A stretch of DNA of 64,000 bases from Mycolicibacter heraklionensis (lineage in GTDB: Bacteria > Actinomycetota > Actinomycetes > Mycobacteriales > Mycobacteriaceae): assembly GCF_019645815.1 (NCBI RefSeq), contig NZ_CP080997.1:806001-870000 (forward strand), given 5' to 3'. Positions 46,267 through 55,362 of the stretch are shown piece by piece. The translations under genes and the position numbers were made by a program. Below the pieces are notes generated by a model that saw nothing but the letters and a program-made list of their open reading frames with translations, was not told where the DNA came from and ran no database searches. Position 1 is the first letter of the stretch. The number at the start of each line of letters is the position of its first letter.

Positions 46267-47420
46267 CGCCCGACTTCCGTTCCGAAGTGCGCCAGTGGTG
46301 CCGCGACAACATCCCCGCGGACTGGCGCCGCGCCCAGACTGGGGTGAGTGAGCAGGAGTTCGTCGACTTCCAACGCAGCTGGTTCGCCACCCTGCACAGC
46401 GCCGGGTTCGCGGTCCCGCACTGGCCACGCGAGTGGGGCGGCGGGATGTCCGTGGCCGATCAGGCCGTGCTGTACCAGGAGCTCGCCGCCCACGACGCGC
46501 CCCGGCTGGTGCTGGCCTTCGTCGGCATCCACCACGCCGCGGCGACCCTGTTGGCCGCGGGCACCGAGGAACAGCGGCGCCGACATCTGCCGGCGATCCT
46601 CGACGGCGAGATCTGGGTGCAGGGTTTCTCCGAACCGGAGGCCGGCTCGGATCTGGCATCGCTGCGCACCACCGCGCGTCGGGTGGGCGATGACTATGTG
46701 GTGAACGGCCAGAAGTTGTGGGCCAGCGGCGCCAGCCACGCGCAGTGGTGTCTGCTGCTGGCGCGTACCGACCCGGGCGCCCCGAAGCGCAAAGGCATCT
46801 CGTACTTCCTGCTGGACATGGACACGCCCGGGGTGCAGGTGCGGCCGATCCGCAATGCCGTCGGTGACCAGCATTTCTGCGAGATCTTCCTGGACGACGT
46901 CGTCATCCCGGCGACCAATCTGATCGGCGCGGAGAACACCGGCTGGCAGGTGGCGCAGGCGACCCTGGGCGCCGAGCGCGGGATGACCATGCTCGAGCTC
47001 GCCGAACGACTGGGCTGCGCCGGATTTCGCTGGCTGGTGCAGGCCGCCCCCACCGAAGACCCGGTGGTGGCCGACCGGCTGGCGCAATTGGAAACCGAGA
47101 TCACCGGGCTGCGCGGCATGTGCCGCCAACTGGTGCACGACGTCGAAGCCGGCACCGCCGGCCCGGCCGACGCCTCGATCGTGAAGCTCTTCTACAGCGA
47201 GGTGCTGCAGCGGCTCACCGACTTCGGCACCGAGATCGGTGGGCTGGACGCCCACACGGTGCTGGGCAAACCGCTGTCCAGCGGCTGGGAGTCGGGGTCG
47301 TGGGTGCTGGACTTCATCGGCTCCTGGGAATGGACCATCCCCGGCGGCTCCAGCGAGATTCAGCGCACCATCATCGGCGAACGCGGCCTCGGCCTGCCGA
47401 GAGAACCGAGCATGCCGTGA
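46263..47420 (+). CDS. Acyl-CoA dehydrogenase, large subunit-like (pair 2)
   Basis: 385 residues. VPHWPREWGGGMSVADQ, QGFSEPEAGSDLASL, GQKLWASGASHAQW and C-terminal WTIPGGSSEIQRTIIGERGLGLPRE. It is similar to the large subunit of pair 1 but clearly a separate paralogue. The next gene overlaps by 4 bases (GTGA) and encodes the shorter partner. Confidence 0.86.
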   Translation: MTPDFRSEVRQWCRDNIPADWRRAQTGVSEQEFVDFQRSWFATLHSAGFAVPHWPREWGGGMSVADQAVLYQELAAHDAPRLVLAFVGIHHAAATLLAAGTEEQRRRHLPAILDGEIWVQGFSEPEAGSDLASLRTTARRVGDDYVVNGQKLWASGASHAQWCLLLARTDPGAPKRKGISYFLLDMDTPGVQVRPIRNAVGDQHFCEIFLDDVVIPATNLIGAENTGWQVAQATLGAERGMTMLELAERLGCAGFRWLVQAAPTEDPVVADRLAQLETEITGLRGMCRQLVHDVEAGTAGPADASIVKLFYSEVLQRLTDFGTEIGGLDAHTVLGKPLSSGWESGSWVLDFIGSWEWTIPGGSSEIQRTIIGERGLGLPREPSMP

Positions 47421-48424
47421 CCGCAACCGATTTCGCCGAACTTCACGACGACCTGCGCGCGGTCGCCGCCGACGTGCTGGCCCGCGGCCGTGTCGTCGAC
47501 TGGTCCACGATGGTCGACGCCGGTTGGGTCGGGCTGGAGATCCCCGATGGATTCGGTGGGGCCGGCGCGACGTTCGCCGAAACCGCGGTGATCTGCCAGC
47601 AACTGGGCCGCGCCGCTGCGGCAACGCACTATCTGGGCGGTGCGGTGCTGACGGTGGGCCTGCTGAACAGCCTGCAGCACAGCGAGGTTCGTGACGCGCT
47701 GCTGGCCGACGTCGCCGCCGGACGGACCCGGGTTGCCGCGGTGATCGGGGGGTCGTTCGCTCTGGATGGCGAACGGCGGTTGACCGGCCGTGCCGACTTC
47801 GTGCCGGACGCCCACGGCGCCGACCGGCTGCTGGTGGTGGCAACCGATGCGTCCGGGGCGGACGTCGTGGCAACCGTCGAGGGTCTGACCGTCACCGGTC
47901 AGCCGGTGCTCGACGAAACCCGCCACGTCGCCACCGTCACCGCCGACGGGGTCGAGGTGGCCGAGCCTCTGCCGCTCGCCGGGAGCGCGCAGTCCGTCCT
48001 CAATCGGGCGGCGGTCGCCGTGGCGTGCGACAGCCTGGGCCTGGCCGAGGCCATGCTCGACGCCACGGTGTCCTACGCGCGGACCCGCCAGCAGTTCGGG
48101 CGCCCCATCGGCTCCTTCCAGGCCGTCAAACATGCGTGCGCCGACATGCTGGTGAAAATCTCGGTGGCCCGGAGCTTGGTGCGCGAGGCCGTCGACGCCC
48201 TGGTAGCCAACGAAACCCACGAATCCGACGTGGCGGTGGCCATGGCGAAGTCCTACACCTGCGCTGCCGCCGTCGACGTGGTCGGCAAAGCGCTACAACT
48301 GCACGGCGGCATCGGCTACACGTGGGAGAGCGGCATCCACGTCTACCTGAAGCGCGCCACGTTCAACCGGTCGCTGTTCGGATCCCCGGCAGCGCACCGT
48401 CGTCGTCTCGCTCAACGGTATTAG
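47417..48424 (+). CDS. Acyl-CoA dehydrogenase, small subunit-like (pair 2)
   Basis: 335 residues. GLEIPDGFGGAGATFAE at the N-terminal domain, RTRQQFGRPIGSFQAVKHACADM and LQLHGGIGYTWESGIHVYLKRA at the C-terminal domain. Length is intermediate, and the middle beta-domain is short. Together with the preceding gene it should make a second heteromeric acyl-CoA dehydrogenase. The next gene begins 26 bases later. Confidence 0.82.
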   Translation: MTATDFAELHDDLRAVAADVLARGRVVDWSTMVDAGWVGLEIPDGFGGAGATFAETAVICQQLGRAAAATHYLGGAVLTVGLLNSLQHSEVRDALLADVAAGRTRVAAVIGGSFALDGERRLTGRADFVPDAHGADRLLVVATDASGADVVATVEGLTVTGQPVLDETRHVATVTADGVEVAEPLPLAGSAQSVLNRAAVAVACDSLGLAEAMLDATVSYARTRQQFGRPIGSFQAVKHACADMLVKISVARSLVREAVDALVANETHESDVAVAMAKSYTCAAAVDVVGKALQLHGGIGYTWESGIHVYLKRATFNRSLFGSPAAHRRRLAQRY

Positions 48425-48450
48425 CAAAGTCAAGCAAGGAGTTTCGAGAA

Positions 48451-50160
48451 GTGGGTGTGCCCGTCTATCGCCGGATCCTGGAACTGTTCGAGGCCGAAGG
48501 TGTCAACACGCTGTTCGGTATTCCCGACCCCAACTTCGTGCACATGTTCGTCGAGGCCGAACAACGCGGCTGGTCCGTGGTGGCGCCGCACCACGAGGAG
48601 AGTGCCGGGTTCATGGCCGAGGCGGCCTCGCGGATGACCGGCCGTCCTGGCCTGTGCATCGGCACCCTGGGGCCGGGGGTGGCCAACATCGCCGGCGCCA
48701 TGATGTGCGCGCGGGTGGAGAACTCCCCGGTGGTGTTCCTCGGCGGCCAGCGTGCTCGCATCACCGAGCGCCGGGTGCGGCGTGGTCGCATCCAATTCGT
48801 CCGCCAGGAAGAGCTTTTCACGCCGTCGGTGAAGTACAGCGCCTCGATCGAATACGCCGACCAGACTGACGAGATCGTGCACGAGGCCATCCGCCGGGCC
48901 ATGTCCGGCACCCCCGGACCGGCCTATATCGAATATCCGTCGCACGTCATCCTCGAAGAGCTTGACGTCGCCGATCCACCCGAGCCGCACCGCTACCGGC
49001 TGGTGAACCAGCGGGCCGGAGCGCCCGAGGTCGCGCAGGCCGCCGAGATCATCCGTAACGCGTCCAGCCCGATCCTGCTGGTGGGCCACGGCGTGCACAC
49101 CTCGCGCAGTGCGGCCGCGGTCGCCGAGCTGGCGGAGCTGATGGCCTGCCCGGTGATCCAGACGTCCGGCGGCACGGCGTTCATCCCGGGCTTGGAAGAA
49201 CGCACCTTTCCCTACGGCTTCTCGACCGCAGCCGTCGAGGCCGTCGCCGGGTCGGATGTCTGCGTGGCGCTGGGCACCGAGCTGGGGGAGCCGGTGCACT
49301 ACGGCACCACCCGGCACTGGGCCGACAGGAACGGCGAGCGCAAGTGGATCTACGTCGAGCAGGACCCGCTGGCGATCGGGGTGAACCGGCCGGTGGACGT
49401 GGCGCTGGTGGGTGATCTGCGGGGCATCGTTCCGCAGCTCGTCGAAGAATTGAGCCGCGCTCGTCCCCGCACCCCGTCTGCCGATCTGGACCGGTGGATC
49501 AAACAGGACGCCGACCAGCTCGCCGAACTGGCCGAGACCGCACCGGCCGGCCGTTCCCCCGTGCACCCGGCGCGCTTCGTGGTCGAAGCGACTCGGGCTT
49601 TCCCCGCAGACGGCATCATGGTCCGCGACGGCGGCGCCACGGTGATCTTCCAATGGACCTATTCGCAGGCCAAGCCGCATGACGTGATGTGGAACCAGAA
49701 CTTCGGTCACCTGGGCACCGGGTTGCCCTATGCCGTGGGCGCCTCGGTCGCCGAGGGCGGCAAGCGGCCGGTGATGCTGCTGACCAGCGACTCGGCGTTC
49801 CTGTTCCACATCGCCGAGCTGGAGACTGCGGCCCGGCTGGGTCTGCCGCTGGTCTGCGTCGTGGGCGTGGACCACCAATGGGGCCTGGAAGTCGGCGTCT
49901 ACAAGCGCACCTTCGAGCAGCCCTCGCCGCAGCCCGGCGTGCACTGGGGCAAGAACGTCCGGTTCGACACGATCGCGCAGGGAATGGGTGCTCGCGGGGA
50001 GTTCGTCGACGACGAAACGCAGATCGGGCCGGCCATCGAGCGTGCGTTCGCCGCCGGCGGGACCGCGGTGATCCACGTCTGTATCGACCCCAAGGCGAAC
50101 TCCGAAGAGATGCCCAACTACGCCGAGTTCCGTACCTGGTACGCCGAAGGAACCCAGTAA
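48451..50160 (+). CDS. ThDP-dependent enzyme, acetolactate synthase / 2-hydroxyacyl-CoA lyase-like
   Basis: 569 residues, standard length for the three-domain family. Glu49 in HHEESAGFMAEA should activate the thiamine. In the ThDP/Mg site the usual G-D-G/S is S446-D447-S448 (TSDSAF), and the downstream Asn-containing segment is VVGVDHQWG, so the metal loop is atypical. Carboligation or cleavage of a 2-hydroxy or 2-oxo acyl substrate is likely. GTG 48451 with AAGGAG nine bases upstream. The stop is followed at once by a strong operator-like dyad. Confidence 0.8.
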   Translation: MGVPVYRRILELFEAEGVNTLFGIPDPNFVHMFVEAEQRGWSVVAPHHEESAGFMAEAASRMTGRPGLCIGTLGPGVANIAGAMMCARVENSPVVFLGGQRARITERRVRRGRIQFVRQEELFTPSVKYSASIEYADQTDEIVHEAIRRAMSGTPGPAYIEYPSHVILEELDVADPPEPHRYRLVNQRAGAPEVAQAAEIIRNASSPILLVGHGVHTSRSAAAVAELAELMACPVIQTSGGTAFIPGLEERTFPYGFSTAAVEAVAGSDVCVALGTELGEPVHYGTTRHWADRNGERKWIYVEQDPLAIGVNRPVDVALVGDLRGIVPQLVEELSRARPRTPSADLDRWIKQDADQLAELAETAPAGRSPVHPARFVVEATRAFPADGIMVRDGGATVIFQWTYSQAKPHDVMWNQNFGHLGTGLPYAVGASVAEGGKRPVMLLTSDSAFLFHIAELETAARLGLPLVCVVGVDHQWGLEVGVYKRTFEQPSPQPGVHWGKNVRFDTIAQGMGARGEFVDDETQIGPAIERAFAAGGTAVIHVCIDPKANSEEMPNYAEFRTWYAEGTQ

Positions 50161-50181
50161 ACGAGAATGTTATTCTCGTTT
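50159..50181. promoter_or_regulatory. Strong GAGAATG-GTT-CATTCTC-type operator (site 2)
   Basis: Ten-base perfect arms (50159-50168 and 50172-50181) around a 3-base centre. The core GAGAATGTTATTCTC is 50163-50177. The -10-like TATTCT (50171-50176) lies inside. There is no T-run, so an operator is more likely than a terminator. It precedes the dehydrogenase gene at 50223 by 41 bases. Confidence 0.7.
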
Positions 50182-50222
50182 CCGGCTAACAACGTGCACG
50201 CGCTGATGGGCTGGAGGAAACC

Positions 50223-51413
50223 ATGTCCGGCGGAATGAGCTTCGAACTGACCGAGGATCAGCAGCTGATCCGGCAGTCGGTCGCCGAACTCGCGGCGAAG
50301 TTCGACGACCACTACTGGATGACCAAGGACCAGGCGCACGAGTTCCCGCGGGAGTTCTACGACGCCATCGCAGGCGGCGGCTGGCTCGGCATGACCATCC
50401 CCGAGGAGTACGGCGGCCACGGGTTGGGCATCACCGAGGCCACCATCCTGGCCGAGGAAGTGGCGCGTTCGGGCGGCGGGATGAACGCCGCCAGCGCGAT
50501 CCACCTGTCGATCTTCGGCATGCAGCCGGTCGTGGTCTTCGGCTCGGATGAGATGAAGGCCGAGACCCTGCCCCGCATCGCCCACGGCGACCTGCACGTG
50601 TGCTTCGGCGTCACCGAACCGACCGCGGGCCTCGACACGTCGCGTATCACCACGTTCGCCCGCCGTGACGGCAGCGACTATGTGGTCAACGGCCGCAAGG
50701 TGTGGATCTCCAAAGCCCTTGAGTCCGAGAAGATCCTGTTGCTGACCCGCACCGAGTCCCGCGACGACGTGGAAAAGCGCGGGGGCAAACCCACCGACGG
50801 TCTCACGCTGTTCCTCACCGACATCGACCGCAACCACGTCGACATCCGGCCCATCACCAAGATGGGCCGCAACGCGGTGTCGTCCAACGAGGTGTTCATC
50901 GACGACCTGCGCATCCCGGCCGCACACCGGATCGGCGAAGAGGGCAAGGGCTTTTCCTACATCCTGCACGGGCTCAACCCGGAGCGCATGCTGATCGCCG
51001 CCGAGGCCCTGGGCATCGGCCGGGTCGCGCTCGACCGTGCGGTCAAGTACGCCAACGAGCGCGTGGTGTTCGACCGGCCGATCGGCATGAACCAGGGCAT
51101 CCAGTTCCCGCTCGCCGACTCACTGGCCCGCCTGGACGCCGCCGAATTGATCCTGCGCAAGGCCACCTGGCTCTACGACAACGGCAAGTCCTGCGGCCGT
51201 GAGGCGAACATGGCCAAATATCTCTGTGCCGATGCCGGTTTCGCCGCGGCGGACCGCGCTTTGCAGACCCACGGCGGGATGGGCTACTCGGAGGAATACA
51301 ACATCTCCCGGTTCTTCCGGGAGTCCCGTCTGATGAAGATCGCCCCGGTCAGCCAGGAGATGATCCTGAACTTCCTCGGTTCGCACGTGCTCGGCCTGCC
51401 GAGGAGCTACTGA
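50223..51413 (+). CDS. Acyl-CoA dehydrogenase
   Basis: 396 residues, full length. TIPEEYGGHGLGITEA, CFGVTEPTAGLDTSR (TEP motif for FAD contact), GRKVWISKA, RVVFDRPIGMNQGIQFPLAD and THGGMGYSEEYNISRFFRESRL. First gene of the second operon of this block: dehydrogenase, SDR, CoA-transferase, crotonase, thiolase, dehydrogenase. Coupled to the SDR by a TGATG overlap. Confidence 0.9.
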   Translation: MSGGMSFELTEDQQLIRQSVAELAAKFDDHYWMTKDQAHEFPREFYDAIAGGGWLGMTIPEEYGGHGLGITEATILAEEVARSGGGMNAASAIHLSIFGMQPVVVFGSDEMKAETLPRIAHGDLHVCFGVTEPTAGLDTSRITTFARRDGSDYVVNGRKVWISKALESEKILLLTRTESRDDVEKRGGKPTDGLTLFLTDIDRNHVDIRPITKMGRNAVSSNEVFIDDLRIPAAHRIGEEGKGFSYILHGLNPERMLIAAEALGIGRVALDRAVKYANERVVFDRPIGMNQGIQFPLADSLARLDAAELILRKATWLYDNGKSCGREANMAKYLCADAGFAAADRALQTHGGMGYSEEYNISRFFRESRLMKIAPVSQEMILNFLGSHVLGLPRSY

Positions 51414-52171
51414 TGGCCGGCTACTTCGACCTGACCGGCCGAAGCGCGGTGGTCACCGGGGCGGCCGGCGGCATCGGCTCGGCGGTCGCGGCCGCACTGG
51501 CGCAGGCCGGGGCCGCGGTGCTGGTCACCGACGTCGACGGGGACGCGGCAGCCGCGGTGGCCGAACAGATTTCGGCATCGGGTGGCCGGGCCGACTCCAC
51601 GGCGCTCGACGTCACGAACCGCGACTCGGCCGACGCGGCCGCCACCAAGGCCGCTGCACTGGCCGACGGAAAGATCCACATCCTGATCAACAACGCCGGG
51701 GTGACCCGCCCGGCGATGTTCGACAAACTCACCGCCGAGTCGATGCGACTGCTGCTCGACGTGCACACCGTCGGCGCCTTCAACTGCACCCAGGCGGTGC
51801 TGCCCTACATTCCCACCGACGGCACCGGTCGCATCGTCAACGTGACGTCGGCGGCGGGCCTGACCGGCACCCTCGGACAGGTCAACTACTCGGCCGCCAA
51901 GGCGGCGCTGATCGGCTTCACCAAGTCGCTGGCCCGGGAACTGGCCACCAGGAGGATCTGCGTCAACGCGCTGGCGCCGCTGGCGGCGACCCCGATGACC
52001 GAAACCATCCGCACCAATGAGAAGTTTGCGGCCAACATGATGAACCGCATCCCGATGAAGCGCTGGGCCGAACCCAGCGAGATCGCCGGCGCATTCGTCT
52101 TCATGGCTTCTGATGCCGCCTCCTACGTCACCGGGCAGGTACTGCCGGTCGACGGCGGCATGGTGATGTGA
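51413..52171 (+). CDS. Short-chain dehydrogenase/reductase (FabG-like)
   Basis: 252-residue SDR. TGAAGGIG at 15-22, NNAG at 93-96, Tyr159 and Lys163 (YSAAK), C-terminal VDGGMVM. It most resembles 3-oxoacyl reductase/3-hydroxyacyl-CoA dehydrogenase types, fitting the third step of a beta-oxidation round. Overlaps both neighbours by one base (TGATG). Confidence 0.88.
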   Translation: MAGYFDLTGRSAVVTGAAGGIGSAVAAALAQAGAAVLVTDVDGDAAAAVAEQISASGGRADSTALDVTNRDSADAAATKAAALADGKIHILINNAGVTRPAMFDKLTAESMRLLLDVHTVGAFNCTQAVLPYIPTDGTGRIVNVTSAAGLTGTLGQVNYSAAKAALIGFTKSLARELATRRICVNALAPLAATPMTETIRTNEKFAANMMNRIPMKRWAEPSEIAGAFVFMASDAASYVTGQVLPVDGGMVM

Positions 52172-53394
52172 TGCCGGAGCCGTCAAATGCACCGCTCGCC
52201 GGCATCACCGTGGTGGCGCTGGAACAGGCGGTGTCGGCGCCGATGTGCACCCGCGCCCTGGCCGACTTCGGCGCGCGGGTCATCAAGGTGGAAAACCCCG
52301 ACGGCGGCGATTTCGCCCGCTACTACGACGACGTCGTCAACGGCCAGGCGGCGCACTTCGTCTGGGTCAACCGGGGCAAAGAGTCTTTGACCCTGGACCT
52401 GAAAAGCGAAGCGGGACGCGATGTCCTGCACCGGCTGTTGGACCGCGCCGACGTGCTGGTGTCCAACCTCGCGCCGGGCGCCACCGCACGGCTGGGCCTG
52501 TCGCCCGAGCAGATGGCGCAGCGGCACCCCAACGTGATCGCCGTCGAGATCGACGGCTACGGCACCGGCGGACCGCTGTCGCACAAGCGGGCCTACGACC
52601 TGCTGGTGCAGGCCGAGTCCGGAGTCTGCTCGGTGACCGGCAACCCGGGCGCCCCGGCCAAACCGGGCCCGCCGGTCGCCGACGTCACCACCGGCCTGTA
52701 CGCGGCGCTGTCGATCATGGCCCTGCTGGTCGGCCGCAAAGAAGCAGTCGCCCAACCGGATTCGCCGGCGCCGTCGGTCAGCGTGAGCCTGTTCGACACC
52801 ATGGCCGAGATGATGGGCTACCACCTGACCTACGCGCGGCACTCCGGGATCGACCAGCAGCCACTGGGCATGAGCTCACCGGCCGTGGCGCCCTACGGCG
52901 CGTACCCGACCGCCGACGGGCACACCGTGGTCCTGGGCACCACCAACGACCGAGAATGGCAGCGCCTGGCCCGGGAACTGCTGGGCCGCAACGACCTCGC
53001 CGATGACCCGCGCTTTGCCGGCAACGCCGACCGGGTCGCAAACCGCGCAGTCCTGGACGAGGCGATCGCCGCGTGGTGCGCTGCGAACACGTTGGCGCAC
53101 ATCCAGAACGCTGCCGACGCCGCCGGGATCGGCAACGCCCGCTACAACGCGCCCAGCGACGTGCTGGCGCACCCGCAACTGGCCGAACGCGACCGCTGGC
53201 AAAGCATCGACACCCCGGCCGGCCCGATCCCGTCGCTGCTGCCGCCGCCGGTGATCGCCGGCTACCGCCCGCCGATGGGGGCGGTGCCGGGACTGGGCGA
53301 ACACACCGACGCCGTGCTGGACGAGCTGGGTCTGACCGGCGAGGAGATCGCCGCTCTACGCGCCCACGGTGCGATAGGGCAGGCTGGGCGCTGA
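52171..53394 (+). CDS. Class III CoA-transferase (CaiB/BaiF family)
   Basis: 407 residues. LAGITVVALEQAVSAPMCTRALADFGARVIKVE and likely catalytic Asp171 (PVADVTTG). It resembles formyl-CoA transferase/ succinyl-CoA:mesaconate-type members, though substrate specificity cannot be read. Overlaps its neighbours by one base at each end. Confidence 0.87.
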   Translation: MPEPSNAPLAGITVVALEQAVSAPMCTRALADFGARVIKVENPDGGDFARYYDDVVNGQAAHFVWVNRGKESLTLDLKSEAGRDVLHRLLDRADVLVSNLAPGATARLGLSPEQMAQRHPNVIAVEIDGYGTGGPLSHKRAYDLLVQAESGVCSVTGNPGAPAKPGPPVADVTTGLYAALSIMALLVGRKEAVAQPDSPAPSVSVSLFDTMAEMMGYHLTYARHSGIDQQPLGMSSPAVAPYGAYPTADGHTVVLGTTNDREWQRLARELLGRNDLADDPRFAGNADRVANRAVLDEAIAAWCAANTLAHIQNAADAAGIGNARYNAPSDVLAHPQLAERDRWQSIDTPAGPIPSLLPPPVIAGYRPPMGAVPGLGEHTDAVLDELGLTGEEIAALRAHGAIGQAGR

Positions 53395-54200
53395 TGGCTT
53401 CCGACACTGCGCCCGTACTGCTGCGCGCCGACCGCGACGGCGTGCGGACGCTGACCCTGAACCGGCCCGCCCGCAAGAACGCGATCAACCCGGAGCTGTG
53501 GCGTCAGCTGCGGGATGCCCTGCGCGACGCCGCCGACGACCCCGACCTGCGTGCCCTGGTGATCACCGGCGCCGGTGGCGCGTTCTGCTCGGGCGCCGAC
53601 ATCGGCACCCCCGACGACGTCCACCCGGTGGAGAAGCTGCGCCGGCTCTCCGACGTCGCACTGGCCCTGTACGAGCTCACGATCCCCACGATCGCGAAAG
53701 TGACCGGCGTAGCGGTCGGGGCGGGCTGGAACCTGGCCCTGGGCTGCGACCTGGTGGTGGCGACACCGGAATCGACGTTCTGCCAGATCTTCTCGAAGCG
53801 CGGCCTCTCGATCGATCTGGGCGGCTCCTGGTTGCTGCCCAAGATCGTCGGCCTGCAACAGGCCAAGCGGCTCGCATTGCTTGCCGAGACCATCGACGCC
53901 GACGAGGCGCAGGCGTTGAACCTGGTGACCTGGGTGGTGGGTGCCGGCGAGATCGACGCATTCGTCGACGATCTCGCCGACCGACTGGCCGCCGGCCCGC
54001 CGCGGGCGCTGGCCCAGACCAAGGCTCTGCTCAATCAGGGCGCCGACGCCACCCTGCCCGAGGCCCTGGCCAATGAGGCGCGGGCCCAGATCGTGAACTT
54101 CGCGGGCACCGATGCCGCGGAAGCCTATGCCGCGTTCGCCGAGAAACGTCCGCCGCGCTTCACCGGCGGGTGGCCGCCGAAATCAACGAGATCGGAGTAG
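53394..54200 (+). CDS. Crotonase family protein, PaaG/isomerase-like
   Basis: 268 residues. FCSGADIGTPDD, GVAVGAGWNLALGCD and the loop IFSKRGLSIDLGGSWLLPKIVG, which has the Asp-Leu-Gly-Gly form characteristic of PaaG-type isomerases rather than hydratases. It may shift a double bond or open a ring. ATG 53394 overlaps the CoA-transferase stop. Confidence 0.85.
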   Translation: MASDTAPVLLRADRDGVRTLTLNRPARKNAINPELWRQLRDALRDAADDPDLRALVITGAGGAFCSGADIGTPDDVHPVEKLRRLSDVALALYELTIPTIAKVTGVAVGAGWNLALGCDLVVATPESTFCQIFSKRGLSIDLGGSWLLPKIVGLQQAKRLALLAETIDADEAQALNLVTWVVGAGEIDAFVDDLADRLAAGPPRALAQTKALLNQGADATLPEALANEARAQIVNFAGTDAAEAYAAFAEKRPPRFTGGWPPKSTRSE

Positions 54201-54204
54201 TCAG

Positions 54205-55350
54205 ATGCGACCCACGGTGATCGTCGGAGCGGTACGCACCCCCGTCGGAAAGCGCAACGGCGGGCTGGCCGGCACCCATGCCGCGGACCTGTCCGCGATC
54301 GTGCTCAACGAACTGATGGAGCGCACCGGAACCGACCCGGGCATCGTCGACGACGTGGTGTGGGGCTGCGTGTCGCAGGTGGGCGACCAGTCCTCCAACA
54401 TCGGCCGGTACGCGGTACTGGCCGCCGGATGGCCCGAACACGTCCCGGCGACCACGGTCAACCGGGCCTGCGGCTCCAGCCAGCAGGCGCTGGACTTCGC
54501 CGTGCAGGCCGTGATGTCGGGCCAGCAGGACATCGTGGTCGCCGGCGGTGTGGAGGTGATGAGCAGGGTCCCGCTCGGTGCCGCCCGCGCCACCGGGGAA
54601 CCCTTCGGCCCGAAAGCGCTTGCCCGCTATGACGGATTTCAGTTCAACCAGGGCATCGGCGCCGAGATGATCTGCGAGAAGTGGGGCTTTGACCGCGCCC
54701 AGGTCGATGAATATTCGGCGCGCTCACACGAGTTGGCCGCCGCCGCGCAGGACACCGGTGCGTTCCGCGACCAGATCGTCCCGGTCGCGACCGACGGCGG
54801 CGTGGTGGACGCCGATGAGGGCATCCGCCGCGGCACCACCGCCGAGAAGCTGGCGGGACTCAAGCCCGCCTTCCGCGACGACGGATTGATCCACGCCGGC
54901 AACTCGTCGCAGATCTCCGACGGCGCCGCAGCGCTTTTGGTGATGAGCGAAGCGGAGGCCGCCCGGCGCGGGCTGACCCCGCTGGTGCGCTACACCGCCG
55001 GCGCGGTGACCGGAGCCGACCCGGTACTGATGCTCACCGGTCCCATCCCGGCGACCGCGAAGGTGCTCAAGCGGGCGGGACTGGGCATCGACGACATCGG
55101 CGTATTCGAGGTCAACGAGGCCTTCGCCCCGGTGCCCATGGCATGGCTGGCCGAGACCGGCGCCGACGCCACGCGTCTCAACCCGGTGGGCGGGGCGATC
55201 GCACTCGGCCACCCGCTCGGCGCATCCGGCGCGGTGCTGATGACCCGGATGATTCATCACATGCGCGACAACGGGATTCGCTATGGCCTGCAGACCATGT
55301 GTGAAGGCGGTGGCACCGCCAACGCCACCATCGTCGAGCTGGTCGGTTAG
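54205..55350 (+). CDS. Acetyl-CoA acetyltransferase (degradative thiolase)
   Basis: 381-residue thiolase. Nucleophile Cys89 (NRACGSS), NEAF near residue 310, His336 (GHPLGASG) and Cys366 (CEGGG) are all intact, so it should cleave 3-oxoacyl-CoA. ATG 54205 four bases after the crotonase stop. With the neighbouring dehydrogenases, SDR and crotonase it completes a beta-oxidation set. Confidence 0.92.
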   Translation: MRPTVIVGAVRTPVGKRNGGLAGTHAADLSAIVLNELMERTGTDPGIVDDVVWGCVSQVGDQSSNIGRYAVLAAGWPEHVPATTVNRACGSSQQALDFAVQAVMSGQQDIVVAGGVEVMSRVPLGAARATGEPFGPKALARYDGFQFNQGIGAEMICEKWGFDRAQVDEYSARSHELAAAAQDTGAFRDQIVPVATDGGVVDADEGIRRGTTAEKLAGLKPAFRDDGLIHAGNSSQISDGAAALLVMSEAEAARRGLTPLVRYTAGAVTGADPVLMLTGPIPATAKVLKRAGLGIDDIGVFEVNEAFAPVPMAWLAETGADATRLNPVGGAIALGHPLGASGAVLMTRMIHHMRDNGIRYGLQTMCEGGGTANATIVELVG

Positions 55351-55362
55351 GGAGAGACATTC

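Noticed and set aside
50159..50181. Dyad after the ThDP gene as an intrinsic terminator
   Set aside because: No T-run follows, the stem is AT-rich, and a -10 hexamer lies inside; the operator reading is better.
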